This document shows positions 34,466 through 42,097 of a DNA stretch of 64,000 nucleotides, one piece after another. Positions within the stretch are counted from its first letter, which is position 1. Each line of letters begins with the position of its first letter. A program made the position numbers and the translations under genes. This DNA is from Pullichristensenella sp963930055 (GTDB taxonomy: Bacteria; Bacillota; Clostridia; Christensenellales; Aristaeellaceae): contig CAWVKS010000007.1 of the NCBI GenBank assembly GCA_963930055.1, forward strand, positions 248,001-312,000, in the 5' to 3' direction. Under the pieces are notes generated by a model. That model had not been told where the DNA came from. It searched no databases and saw only the letters and a list, made by a program, of their open reading frames with translations.

Positions 34466-34768
34466 GTGGACGCACAAAAGCGCATTCGGGAATTGATGGA
34501 GGAGCGCGGTTGGACGGATTATCGTCTGGCGAAGGAAGCTGGGCTCTCACATTCCACAGTGACAAATATGTTCAATCGAAATAACGCGCCCACGCTTCCG
34601 ACGCTGGAGGCGGTGTGCAGGGCGTTTCGGATAACGCTCGGTCAATTTTTCTCAGAAGGGAATGAGGATTGCGGTCTGACGCCGGAACAACGAGAACTAT
34701 TCGCCCGATGGAGCGCGCTATCTGAAAAGCAGCGCAGTCTTTTGCTTGAATTTCTTCGAACGATATAG
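34466..34768 (+). CDS. XRE-family regulator
   Basis: A GTG start at 34466 (MDAQKRIRELMEERGW) follows AGGTGAG; an earlier ATG lies inside the operator dyad. The 100-residue protein is a Cro/C1-type helix-turn-helix (RLAKEAGLSHSTVTNMFNRNNAPTLPTLEAVCRAFRITLGQFF). A short C-terminal helical part follows (LTPEQRELFARWSALSEKQRSLLLEFLRTI), typical of regulators in Clostridia mobile elements. It is probably autoregulated through the upstream dyad. It ends at the boundary of a 91-bp direct repeat, at the edge of an inserted module. Confidence 0.85.
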   Translation: MDAQKRIRELMEERGWTDYRLAKEAGLSHSTVTNMFNRNNAPTLPTLEAVCRAFRITLGQFFSEGNEDCGLTPEQRELFARWSALSEKQRSLLLEFLRTI

Positions 34769-34770
34769 CT

Positions 34771-34861
34771 GTACAGGCGATAGTATCCATGCAATGAAAT
34801 GGCTCCCGCGCGATTCTGCTCCGGGAGCCGCGTTATCCTATTGATACGAAAGCAGAATATG
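34771..34861 (+). repeat. 91-bp direct repeat, copy 1
   Basis: Contains a terminator-like hairpin GGCTCCC/GGGAGCC (34801-34829). It matches 37903-37993. A partial, diverged copy lies at about 58090-58137. Confidence 0.9.
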
Positions 34862-35016
34862 CGGAGCTGATGGCGCAAAAAAAGGCAGTCTATTCCGGCT
34901 ACCGGCAGGCCCGTGATGAGATGAAGGAGCTTCTGACCGTCAAGGCCAATGTGGACCGCATCATGGGCTATGAGGAAGAAAAGCAGACAGAGAAAGACCA
35001 CTCCAAAGAACGATGA
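34852..35016 (+). pseudogene. Relaxase (MobA/MobL type), C-terminal remnant
   Basis: The frame AEYAELMAQKKAVYSGYRQARDEM...LLTVKANVDRIMG ends at TGA 35014-35016. It looks like the end of relaxases of mobilisable clostridial elements. Everything N-terminal is missing. The remnant begins at the 91-bp repeat. Confidence 0.6.
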
Positions 35017-35053
35017 GCGATTGCTCCGTGAAGCAAAATAAATAATCCGCAAA

Positions 35054-35101
35054 AATGAATGAACATTATTCATTGACATTTCAAAAAAAGAGTGCTATAC
35101 T
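35054..35101 (+). promoter_or_regulatory. Methyltransferase promoter with TetR-type operator
   Basis: TTGACA (35073-35078), 17 bases, TATACT (35096-35101). The dyad AATGAAT-N7-ATTCATT (35054-35074) abuts the -35 box. Confidence 0.75.
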
Positions 35102-35125
35102 GGTAGATGGAAAGGAGGTCAAGCC

Positions 35126-35734
35126 ATGAACACCACAAAGGAAAACTCAAAAACATCTTTTAACCAACAGGCTGCCACCTATGATAAAGATATTAAGGGC
35201 CAGCACGCCCGCTCACTTTATCCCATCCTGCTGGAAAAACTATCCCACATTCCTTTTCAGTCAGCTCTGGATTTAGGGTGTGGGACGGGTGAAATGCTGA
35301 AGCTCATTCTGCAAAAGAATAATCACAAAGATCTATGCGGCATTGATTTGTCCGAAGAAATGCTGGCTGTTGCGAAGTCGAAACTCCCGGAACAAGTCGA
35401 GCTGCTCTTGGGAGACAGCGAGTCGCTCCCATTCCCGGACAACTCTTTTGATGTTGTGTACTGCAACGACTCGTTTCATCATTACCCTGCACCGCAAAAT
35501 GTCTTAAGGGAAGTACACCGGGTATTGAAGCCGGGAGGAACTTTCCTGATGGGGGATTGCTGGCAGCCCTTTGTAGGGCGCGTGATAATGAATTTTTATA
35601 TGCGTCATAGCAAAGAGGGGGATGTGAAGATTTACTCTGAGGCAGAACTTGTTTCCATGCTTTCAGCATATTTTCATAATGTGTCATGGGAACAGGTTGG
35701 TAACACAGCGTGTATTGCTATGGGCGAAAAATGA
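35126..35734 (+). CDS. Class I SAM-dependent methyltransferase
   Basis: The 202-residue protein starts MNTTKENSKTSFNQQA after AAAGGAGG. The AdoMet-binding motif I is ALDLGCGTGEMLKL (residues about 50-62), motif II has GIDLSEEML, and the post-motif is LPFPDNSFDVVYCNDSFHHYP. This is the UbiE/Methyltransf_11 layout for small-molecule methylation in the cytoplasm. The substrate cannot be told. The gene is first of a module with a TetR regulator and a MATE pump, each with its own promoter and a similar ATGAAT-type dyad, so it may act with the pump in handling a drug or metabolite. Confidence 0.88.
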   Translation: MNTTKENSKTSFNQQAATYDKDIKGQHARSLYPILLEKLSHIPFQSALDLGCGTGEMLKLILQKNNHKDLCGIDLSEEMLAVAKSKLPEQVELLLGDSESLPFPDNSFDVVYCNDSFHHYPAPQNVLREVHRVLKPGGTFLMGDCWQPFVGRVIMNFYMRHSKEGDVKIYSEAELVSMLSAYFHNVSWEQVGNTACIAMGEK

Positions 35735-35777
35735 TTGATATTCACTCATTGATTTTTTAGAATGGGCGTGCTATCAT
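35731..35777 (+). promoter_or_regulatory. tetR promoter with operator-like dyad
   Basis: TTGATT (35749-35754), 17 bases, TATCAT (35772-35777). The imperfect dyad ATGATTGA-TA-TTCACTCAT (35731-35749) overlaps the -35 box. Confidence 0.7.
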
Positions 35778-35799
35778 AGAAAGAAAGGAGGCTCAGACT

Positions 35800-36360
35800 A
35801 TGCGGGTTACAAAGGAGCCGGAAGTACGCAAGCAGGAGATTTTAGATACTGCCCTCAAATTGTTCGGGGAAAATGGATATGAAAAAACCTCGATTACAGA
35901 TATAGCAAAAGCAATCGGTGTGGCACAAGGTCTATGCTATCGCTATTTCCCGTCTAAAGAGGCGCTGTTTGACAGCGCGATTGAACAATATGCGGATGTC
36001 TTGGTGGAGCAGTTTGTCGATGCTGAAAAGGACAATCATAAAACCTTACGGCAGATCATTGAAGATATGCCTACCACTATGGAAGAACGGGACACAAAAT
36101 ATTATTCAGTCTTTCACGGTGCAGAAAACAAGAAATTCCACGATCAGCTTTCTCTCAAAGTCTGTGAGAAGCTGGTTCCTCTTGTAGAAAAATTGTTGCA
36201 ACGAGCCAGACAACAGGGAGAGATTCAGTTTGATGATTTGCAAGCTGCCGCGATGTTCTGCGTATATGGGCAGCTTGGTATCCTGCTGTCAGACGATTTG
36301 ACACAAGAAGATAAGTCAAAAAGAATTCGTGAATTTCTTATATTTGCACTGCACCTTTGA
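35800..36360 (+). CDS. TetR/AcrR-family repressor
   Basis: The 186-residue protein starts MRVTKEPEVRKQEILDTALKLF after AAAGGAGG. The N-terminal helix-turn-helix is standard (ENGYEKTSITDIAKAIGVAQGLCYRYFPSKEALFDSAIEQYADV, residues 20-63). The remainder is a helical ligand domain. It should bind the ATGAAT/ATTCAT dyads seen upstream of the methyltransferase, itself and the MATE gene, and release on binding a ligand. The gene ends in its own terminator before the MATE promoter region. Confidence 0.93.
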   Translation: MRVTKEPEVRKQEILDTALKLFGENGYEKTSITDIAKAIGVAQGLCYRYFPSKEALFDSAIEQYADVLVEQFVDAEKDNHKTLRQIIEDMPTTMEERDTKYYSVFHGAENKKFHDQLSLKVCEKLVPLVEKLLQRARQQGEIQFDDLQAAAMFCVYGQLGILLSDDLTQEDKSKRIREFLIFALHL

Positions 36361-36365
36361 AACTG

Positions 36366-36393
36366 ATCCCCCGCTCTGGGGCGGGGGATTTTT
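36366..36393 (+). terminator. Terminator of the tetR gene
   Basis: ATCCCCCGC/GCGGGGGAT stem and TTTTT. Confidence 0.85.
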
Positions 36394-36404
36394 AAGGGCC
36401 TAAT

Positions 36405-36482
36405 AATGAATAGTTTTCATTCAGATATTGCCGCAAGACGCAGCAGATATTTTTGACTACTATATGAATGTTGTTCATTCAT
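36405..36482 (+). promoter_or_regulatory. Two operator dyads upstream of the MATE gene
   Basis: AATGAA-N5-TTCATT (36405-36421) and ATGAATG-N5-CATTCAT (36464-36482), both perfect. They share the half-site of the methyltransferase and tetR promoters. Confidence 0.7.
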
Positions 36483-36505
36483 TTGCTGAAGAAAGGATGA
36501 TTACC

Positions 36506-37840
36506 ATGCCAAACAAAATTGACTTTATAGGCGGAAATACAAAGCGTTGCCTTATGGCGATGGCGCTCCCGATGATTGCTGCCATGTTCCTCAATATGAT
36601 GTATAACCTCGTAGACAGTCTGTGGATCGGAAATTTGCTCGGAGAAACGGCTTATGCCGCTTTGACAAACTCCACTCCCATTATTCTAATCTTGACTTCC
36701 GTTGCGATGGGAGCGACTAATGGTGTGTCGATCCTGATCTCCCAGGCGATTGGCGCAAAGGATAAGAAAAAAACAGAGAGTTTGATTGCCACATCATTCA
36801 GTGTTGCGGTAGCTTTCTCCCTCCTTGTGACGATTTTGCTTGAGGCTTTTCTTCCGGGAATTTTGAAAGCTCTGAACACCCCGGCTGAAACTTATGATAT
36901 GGCATACAGCTATCTGGCAATCTATATCCTTGGATATTTGGCGGTCTACCTCTATCTTTATTTCACCGCCGTTTTGCGGAGCTTTGGTAATTCTATGTTT
37001 CAGGCCGTAGCGATGCTGGTATCAACGATCTTAAATGCGATCCTCGACCCTATTTTTATCCACTTCATCGGATTTCACGGTGCGGCGATTGCCACTCTGC
37101 TTTCTCAGGTGATCTGTCTGGTGTTCATGTTGATTTATCTGAAAAAGAAAAAACTGTTCGTGTTCAAAATCTCTGCGTTTGATAAGAGCGAGGTATTGCC
37201 TCTTATTCAGAAGGCAATTCCCTCTGTCATTCAGCAAAGTATCCCGGCTATCAGTACAACTTTTCTCACTGCGCTTGTCAGTACATATAGCGTCACAGCA
37301 ATAGCAGCTTATGGGGTAACAGGAAAGCTGGAAACCATTCTTTTCTATCCGGCAATGGCGCTGAACATGGTCTTAACTACCATCATCGGGCAGTGCGTTG
37401 GCGGAAGTCGATACGACAGGGCTAAAGACTATCTAAAATGTGCATTGAGGTATGGCTGTGTCCTGCTTGTAATCCTTTCTGTTTTAGTGGTCGGCTTTTC
37501 TAAGCAGCTCTCCGGCCTATTTGTTAAGAGCGAGGATGTGGCGGCCATTGTCGGAACTTATTTCCTGATCGTTAGTATCGGCTACATCTTGAATACAGTT
37601 ACAAACTGCTACCTGGGTGCCCTTAACGGTATGGGTAAACCTTCAAAGAGTATGTTCCTGATGATCTTTTATTACATTGTGGTTCGGATGCCCCTGGCCT
37701 ATCTGCTTTCCTATTTAGGTCTTGGCTTGAATGGAATTTGGGCCGCTGTGTTGATTAGCCATGTAGTAGCCAGTATAGCAGCATCTATTACGGGGACTGT
37801 TCTTGCAAGAAAAAATACCGCTATACCTAAAAAGTTCTGA
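36506..37840 (+). CDS. MATE-family multidrug efflux transporter
   Basis: The start at 36506 (MPNKIDFIGGNTKRCL) is nine bases after AAAGGA. The 444-residue protein has twelve hydrophobic helices in two related halves, with the family pattern MALPMIAAMFLNMMYNLVDSLWIGNLLGETAYAALTNSTP at the first helices and AIPSVIQQSIPAIS at the start of the second half. MATE pumps expel organic cations using a sodium or proton gradient. The two operators upstream indicate control by the neighbouring TetR protein. It is AT-richer than the core genes of the window, consistent with acquisition. Confidence 0.93.
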   Translation: MPNKIDFIGGNTKRCLMAMALPMIAAMFLNMMYNLVDSLWIGNLLGETAYAALTNSTPIILILTSVAMGATNGVSILISQAIGAKDKKKTESLIATSFSVAVAFSLLVTILLEAFLPGILKALNTPAETYDMAYSYLAIYILGYLAVYLYLYFTAVLRSFGNSMFQAVAMLVSTILNAILDPIFIHFIGFHGAAIATLLSQVICLVFMLIYLKKKKLFVFKISAFDKSEVLPLIQKAIPSVIQQSIPAISTTFLTALVSTYSVTAIAAYGVTGKLETILFYPAMALNMVLTTIIGQCVGGSRYDRAKDYLKCALRYGCVLLVILSVLVVGFSKQLSGLFVKSEDVAAIVGTYFLIVSIGYILNTVTNCYLGALNGMGKPSKSMFLMIFYYIVVRMPLAYLLSYLGLGLNGIWAAVLISHVVASIAASITGTVLARKNTAIPKKF

Positions 37841-37875
37841 TATAAGTTCAAGAGAATATGTTAAAATTCGCTGCC

Positions 37876-37906
37876 GTACGACGGCAAAAGAAAAAAGCCG
37901 TCGTAC
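37876..37906 (+). terminator. Hairpin after the MATE gene
   Basis: GTACGACGGC/GCCGTCGTAC stem; its right arm runs into the 91-bp repeat. It has no T tail, so termination strength is unsure. Confidence 0.5.
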
Positions 37907-37993
37907 AGGCGATAGTATCCATGCAATGAAATGGCTCCCGCGCGATTCTGCTCCGGGAGCCGCGTTATCCTATTGATACGAAAGCAGAATATG
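37903..37993 (+). repeat. 91-bp direct repeat, copy 2
   Basis: Same as 34771-34861, hairpin at 37933-37961. The two copies bracket the relaxase remnant-methyltransferase-TetR-MATE segment. Confidence 0.9.
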
Positions 37994-38027
37994 AAATGGC
38001 GTAAGAATGTCTCCAAATGGCTCAATT

Positions 38028-38339
38028 CTAACTTTCGCCCAGCCTTTCGCCAGTATCTTCTGACTCATGATTGTCCGGTTCCAAGATCGCCAGCATGAGC
38101 TGCGCGCCCATGCGGAAGCCGAGAGCGAAGTTCTCAATGCTGGATATACCGCTCAAATCCGCGCACGCCTGAGAATACGCCGCCATTAGCTTCATTTCAT
38201 CATGGTTCAGCTTTCCCCGCAATTCTTCTTCGCATCGCGTGACCTCCGAGATCGCCCTGTCGTATTCCGAACCGCGCCTGATCGGTCGATTGACCGCCGA
38301 GAAGCGCCCGCAGTAAATGTCCTCAAGGATTTTTCGCAT
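38028..38339 (-). CDS. DUF6809-like small protein, copy 1
   Basis: The start at 38339 (MRKILEDIYCGRFSAVNRPI) follows GAGGTGAGG. The 103-residue helical protein opens with 'ILEDIYCGRF...E' and continues with CEEELRGKLNHDEMKLMAAYSQACADLSGIS, then ENFALGFRMGAQLMLAIL. This is the pattern of DUF6809 proteins found in clostridial mobile elements. No function is known. It is divergent from the 227-residue gene at 38499. The pair recurs at 58166-59318 with about 90 percent identity, so the two belong to one module. Confidence 0.75.
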   Translation of the reverse strand: MRKILEDIYCGRFSAVNRPIRRGSEYDRAISEVTRCEEELRGKLNHDEMKLMAAYSQACADLSGISSIENFALGFRMGAQLMLAILEPDNHESEDTGERLGES

Positions 38340-38498
38340 ACGCCTCACCTCAGCACAGACAGTAGCATATATGGCCTCTCGCGGGAAGCGCCACGGAAAA
38401 TTCTTTGAGAAAATGACTGAAAAGCCTTGCTTTTTCACGCGCCGTGCGTAAGCTGTGACTCAGCCGCGAGGCACACAGAATAATGGGAGGCATGAATC

Positions 38499-39182
38499 AT
38501 GGAATGCGGAAAGCTCACAGCGAAACTCAGGGACGCGGTGCCGGTTTGCTTCATAGTGGACGGCAAAGAGGTCAAGCGCTACAAGAACATCGAAATCCCG
38601 GACGAGATCAAGAAGCTGCCCTTTAAGGCGTTTGACTTCAACGTACCGCTGACCGGGGCCATTACCTTCAAGATCAGCTTCGAGCCGGGCGTATTGCCGG
38701 AAGTCTGGCCGGAAAAGCGCCAGCGCAAGAGTAGGGCAGCGAAAGCGGCGGAAGCTGAGATACCGGCGAATGTGACCGAGGCCATCCAGAACGCTCTGGA
38801 ACAGACGGAAGCGGAAGGGCAGCCGGTACAGGACGTCGCCGAGGCCGCCATAAACGGCGCAGAGGTTCGGGCCGAGGCCAATGGGCCAGAGATCATCATC
38901 ATCACGGCAGAGGACGGCGAGGAAACTGCGGAAAATGCAGAGCAGGAAGAAGCGCCGCAAGAATACTCAATGGCGTTGCACTACCATGTGACGGGCGAGC
39001 AGCGCAAGGCGCTGGTAACGGCGGTGAGCGCCTTCGTAGACGCACCGGCGGTCTACCAGAACGCCCCGACCTTCGCTTACGCCATCGGCGAGTACAGCGT
39101 AGACAAGGAAGGCACGCTGACCGGCCCGGCGAACGAGGCGCTGGTGGCGGCGCTGCAGGCGAAGGGATTTATAGCTGAATAA
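38499..39182 (+). CDS. Conserved two-domain protein of unknown function, copy 1
   Basis: The 227-residue protein starts MECGKLTAKLRDAVPVCFIVDGKEVKRY after GGGAGG. Residues 1-75 form one compact domain (IEIPDEIKKLPFKAFDFNVPLTGAITFKISFEPGVLP). A basic patch (PEKRQRKSR) and a 65-residue acidic Ala/Glu-rich linker follow, then a C-terminal domain (YSMALHYHVTGEQRKALVTAVSAFVDAPAVYQNAPTFAYAIGEY...). I do not recognise the family. The copy at 58638 has near-identical ends and a more variable acidic linker, which shows selection on both end domains. It converges with the small basic gene at 39185, two bases away. Confidence 0.7.
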   Translation: MECGKLTAKLRDAVPVCFIVDGKEVKRYKNIEIPDEIKKLPFKAFDFNVPLTGAITFKISFEPGVLPEVWPEKRQRKSRAAKAAEAEIPANVTEAIQNALEQTEAEGQPVQDVAEAAINGAEVRAEANGPEIIIITAEDGEETAENAEQEEAPQEYSMALHYHVTGEQRKALVTAVSAFVDAPAVYQNAPTFAYAIGEYSVDKEGTLTGPANEALVAALQAKGFIAE

Positions 39183-39184
39183 TC

Positions 39185-39373
39185 CTAGGACAAACAAAAA
39201 GCGCTCATGCCGAAGTCATCCTTCCAGACATGAGCGCTTTTCTTACGGTCGTAGTGCTTTTTGTTTTCCACCTTGCGCGTCACGGGGGAGAAACTCCATG
39301 TGGCGCGTTTTTCGGCGTCGAGGGCGCGGCGGGCTTTCTTGCCCAGTTTCTCGCGGGGGATGAATTTGGGCAC
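39185..39373 (-). CDS. Small basic protein, 'KFIPREKLGKKAR' family, copy 2
   Basis: A GTG start at 39373 (MPKFIPREKLGKKARRALD) is nine bases after AAGGAA, with the same leader spacing as its relatives. The 62-residue, very basic protein has the order KFIPREKLGKKARRALD, TWSFSPVTRKVENKKHYDRKKSAHVW. Its last codons run into a hairpin (AAAAGCGCTCATG/CATGAGCGCTTTT) that is likely the terminator of the convergent 227-residue gene. It is almost identical to 59321-59509. Confidence 0.65.
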   Translation of the reverse strand: MPKFIPREKLGKKARRALDAEKRATWSFSPVTRKVENKKHYDRKKSAHVWKDDFGMSAFCLS

Positions 39374-39439
39374 GGGGGACACTTCCTTTCCACGAACAGA
39401 ATATGAAAATCCTCGGCCATTGCTGACCGAGGACTGTGG

Positions 39440-40057
39440 TCAGATCGTCCGAAAACGGGTGCGAATCTCGTAAAGAGCCAAGAGGGGGGCCTGTTCGAAA
39501 GAATGGTCAGGGAATTGCGTTTCAAACCGTTCGACCTGGCGCATGAGAAACGGAATGACATCGACGTTGGCGCGGAAGCCAAGCACAAGACACAGCATGG
39601 AACGGCCATAGGGTTCGCGCACATCTTCGTAGTTCTGCAATATCCATTGCGAACAGTTTTCCTCACACCTGGCCATGAACCGAACGCAGTTTTCAATCGC
39701 GTTGTCGTTAAAGGTTTTCAGGATCAGACGCCGGATTTCCGGCAATGCCTCCGCCTCCCGTTTCAACAGCTTTTCAAGCAGCGCCCCGCGAACATCGGGC
39801 GCCAGCGTCTGCCGGAGCATACGCAGCAATCTGCCGGTATCCTCTTCCTGCTCCAACGCAACCATCTGCTGTGTGGCGTCAGGAAGCGCAATTCCTCTTT
39901 GGGCCGCCAACCCGCGCAATGCGGGCAGCATTTTATCCACAGAAGATACCGCCTCCGGCATCAGCAACATGGAATACTCAAGCCGTGCCGCCGAGTGTTC
40001 CTTCACGGGATGCTGGTGAAACCAGTCCCTTGTGAGCAGCTTTACAGGCTCCTTCAA
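39440..40057 (-). CDS. IS1182-associated accessory protein, copy 2
   Basis: A TTG start at 40057 follows GGGGAGGGAG. The 205-residue helical protein is the same as copy 1 apart from several residues in the C-terminal 45. Its stop codon overlaps the IS end by two bases, using one base of the TGGT flank. It is divergent from the transposase and separated by about 140 bases holding both promoters. The C-terminal 50 residues also survive in the third, truncated copy fused to the ABC ATPase. Function unknown. Confidence 0.6.
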   Translation of the reverse strand: MKEPVKLLTRDWFHQHPVKEHSAARLEYSMLLMPEAVSSVDKMLPALRGLAAQRGIALPDATQQMVALEQEEDTGRLLRMLRQTLAPDVRGALLEKLLKREAEALPEIRRLILKTFNDNAIENCVRFMARCEENCSQWILQNYEDVREPYGRSMLCLVLGFRANVDVIPFLMRQVERFETQFPDHSFEQAPLLALYEIRTRFRTI

Positions 40058-42013
40058 CGCTTCTCCCTCCCCTGAAAAAGTGAAATATCTCTTGGAAAAC
40101 CAAAAGGATATTTCCGCTTCATGTCGAATTATATATGTATACGGGCGATTCGTCAACATCCCGCACCGGGCGGACAGTATCGATTGGGAGGCTGTTTCAT
40201 GGGCTATATCACCGGCACGGACAGCAGACAGATGACCTTGGGCATATGGTGCGTCGAGGACGAAGTTTCACACGACAGCCCCGTATGGTTCATTGCGGTG
40301 TTTGTGGACGGACTGGACCTGGAAGCGCTGGGGTTCGAGCACGCCCCGCCCGCGGCCACGGGCCGGCCACCTTACAGCCCCTACGACCTGGTGAAGCTGT
40401 ACATCTATGGCTACCTCAACGGGATACGCTCCTCCCGGCGCCTGATGCGGGAATGCCGGCGCAACGTCGAACTGTTCCTTCTACTCAACCGCCTGTGCCC
40501 GGACTTCCGCACCATCGCCGACTTCCGCAAAAGGCACGGGAAACTGCTCAAAAAGATATTTCTCATCTTCGTGCAGGCCTGCCGGGAAATGAAGCTCATG
40601 GACGCGCAGACGCTCTGTCTGGACGGAACCACCGTCCGCGCGGTCAACGGCAAAAAGCAGGCGACCAGCGCCGAACTGAGCCGCAAGAAGCTGGAGTACG
40701 CCCGCGCGCAGCTGGCGGCTGTGGAGAAATATCTGGACACGCTGGATGAAAACGACCTCCACGAGGAGCGGATCGACCATCCCTTTGCGCTGAATCTGGA
40801 CAGGGATCGCCTGCCCGACCCGAAGTGGCTCAAAGAGCGCATCGCCTTTCACGAAAAATGCCTGAAGGAACTGGAAGAAACCGGCCGGAAGTCCCTGACG
40901 TTCACCGACCCGGAGAGCGCCATGATGCCCGCGAAAGAGGGCGGCATAAAGGCCTGCTACAATGTACAGACCGTCGTGGACGCGGGAAGCCACATGATCG
41001 TGGACTTCCATGTCACCGACAGCCCCAGCGACCGGGGCCAGATCAGCAGAAGCATGGCGCTGTGCAAAGAGGAGATGGGGCTTGAGGCCGTTTCCGTCAT
41101 CGCAGACAAGGGGTATGAGAGCGCGAAGGACATCCAGGAGTGCCTCATGAACGGCGTTGTGGCGGACGTGGGATTCATTCAGGACCGGGAGGAACGGGTG
41201 TTTCCGCTGGACTACGTGGAGCGGGAGATAACGGCGGAAATGAAGGCTTCTGCCAAACCCGAGGACATCCAGGCCTGCCTCCACGCGGGTGTGCTGCCAG
41301 ACCGCTACGAAAACACCAACATCCGCATCCAACTGCAATCCCTGGGGCCGGTCAGCTGTTTCATCCGCCACGAAGACGGCCGGGTCACCTGCCCTATGGG
41401 GAGGGAACTGTTCAAACAGAAGGCCACCCGGTACGGCATTGAGTATTCCAGCAAAGAGGCCTGCCGCACCTGCCCCAACCGCTGCACCGACTCCCGAAAG
41501 GAAAAGCACGTCAATATTGGCCACAACAGCCGCTATGTCCCCGTGCGCATGTATGGAGACCCCCGGTATCCGCTCCAACAAATCCCGGACGCGGAACAGC
41601 GCAGCCCGTACAATAACTTCGGCAAACTGAAGCGGGCGGAAAAGCGGGTGATGGTCTTTATCCAGCGGGACGTGCAGAAGCAGAAACTGCGGCAGCGCAC
41701 CAGCGAGCATCCCTTCGGAACCATCAAGCATTACGACGGCGCCGGCCACTTCCTGTGCAAAGGGAAGGAGAAGGTCACAGCGGAGTTTGCCCTGTCCGCG
41801 CTGTCCTACAATATCCGCAGGGCGATCAACATATGCGGAGGCGTACAAAATCTCATTGAGCGCTACCGCAGGATAACGATGCCCAAAATGCGGGAAATCG
41901 CGGGTGTTTGAGGGGAAGCTCTCTCTTTTTCGTTGATTTGGGTGGGATTTGAGGTGCTTTGCAGCGGATATAACGAAATATCCGTCTGAAAACAGGAGTT
42001 TTCAGACGGACTG
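39441..42013 (+). mobile_element. IS1182-family element, copy 2 (2573 bp)
   Basis: Ends CAGATCGTCCGAAAAC and CAGTCCGTCTGAAAAC (13 of 16 match), flanked by TGGT at 39437-39440 and 42014-42017. Its right edge abuts the tRNA-Val 3' fragment exactly at the CCA-encoding bases. Confidence 0.82.
40199..41911 (+). CDS. IS1182-family transposase, copy 2
   Basis: 570 residues starting MGYITGTDSRQM after GGGAGG; the same protein as the transposase at 29327-31039. It is intact, with the DDE aspartates in LCLDGTTV and VIADKGYES and the Cys-rich insert. The DNA shows no difference that I can find over the gene, so the two copies moved recently or were homogenised by gene conversion. The two IS copies in direct orientation, 11 kb apart, could delete everything between them by recombination. 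Confidence 0.93.
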   Translation: MGYITGTDSRQMTLGIWCVEDEVSHDSPVWFIAVFVDGLDLEALGFEHAPPAATGRPPYSPYDLVKLYIYGYLNGIRSSRRLMRECRRNVELFLLLNRLCPDFRTIADFRKRHGKLLKKIFLIFVQACREMKLMDAQTLCLDGTTVRAVNGKKQATSAELSRKKLEYARAQLAAVEKYLDTLDENDLHEERIDHPFALNLDRDRLPDPKWLKERIAFHEKCLKELEETGRKSLTFTDPESAMMPAKEGGIKACYNVQTVVDAGSHMIVDFHVTDSPSDRGQISRSMALCKEEMGLEAVSVIADKGYESAKDIQECLMNGVVADVGFIQDREERVFPLDYVEREITAEMKASAKPEDIQACLHAGVLPDRYENTNIRIQLQSLGPVSCFIRHEDGRVTCPMGRELFKQKATRYGIEYSSKEACRTCPNRCTDSRKEKHVNIGHNSRYVPVRMYGDPRYPLQQIPDAEQRSPYNNFGKLKRAEKRVMVFIQRDVQKQKLRQRTSEHPFGTIKHYDGAGHFLCKGKEKVTAEFALSALSYNIRRAINICGGVQNLIERYRRITMPKMREIAGV

Positions 42014-42072
42014 TGGTGGTGCTTACTGGACTCGAACCAGTGACCCCATCGATGTGAACGATGTGCTCTACC
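42014..42072 (-). repeat. tRNA-Val 3' fragment (attachment-site copy)
   Basis: 59 bases identical to 60076-60134: CCA end, acceptor 3' strand, T arm, variable loop, anticodon arm (CAC) and the 3' side of the D arm. The 5' 17 bases of the tRNA are missing, so it is not a gene. Its place and orientation fit one att site of an element integrated at the 3' end of the intact tRNA. Confidence 0.85.
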
Positions 42073-42097
42073 CTTATATCTGATGCACATAAGCACC

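Noticed and set aside
42014..42072. A second functional tRNA-Val
   Set aside because: The acceptor 5' strand and part of the D arm are missing, so it cannot form a cloverleaf; it is an attachment-site type fragment.
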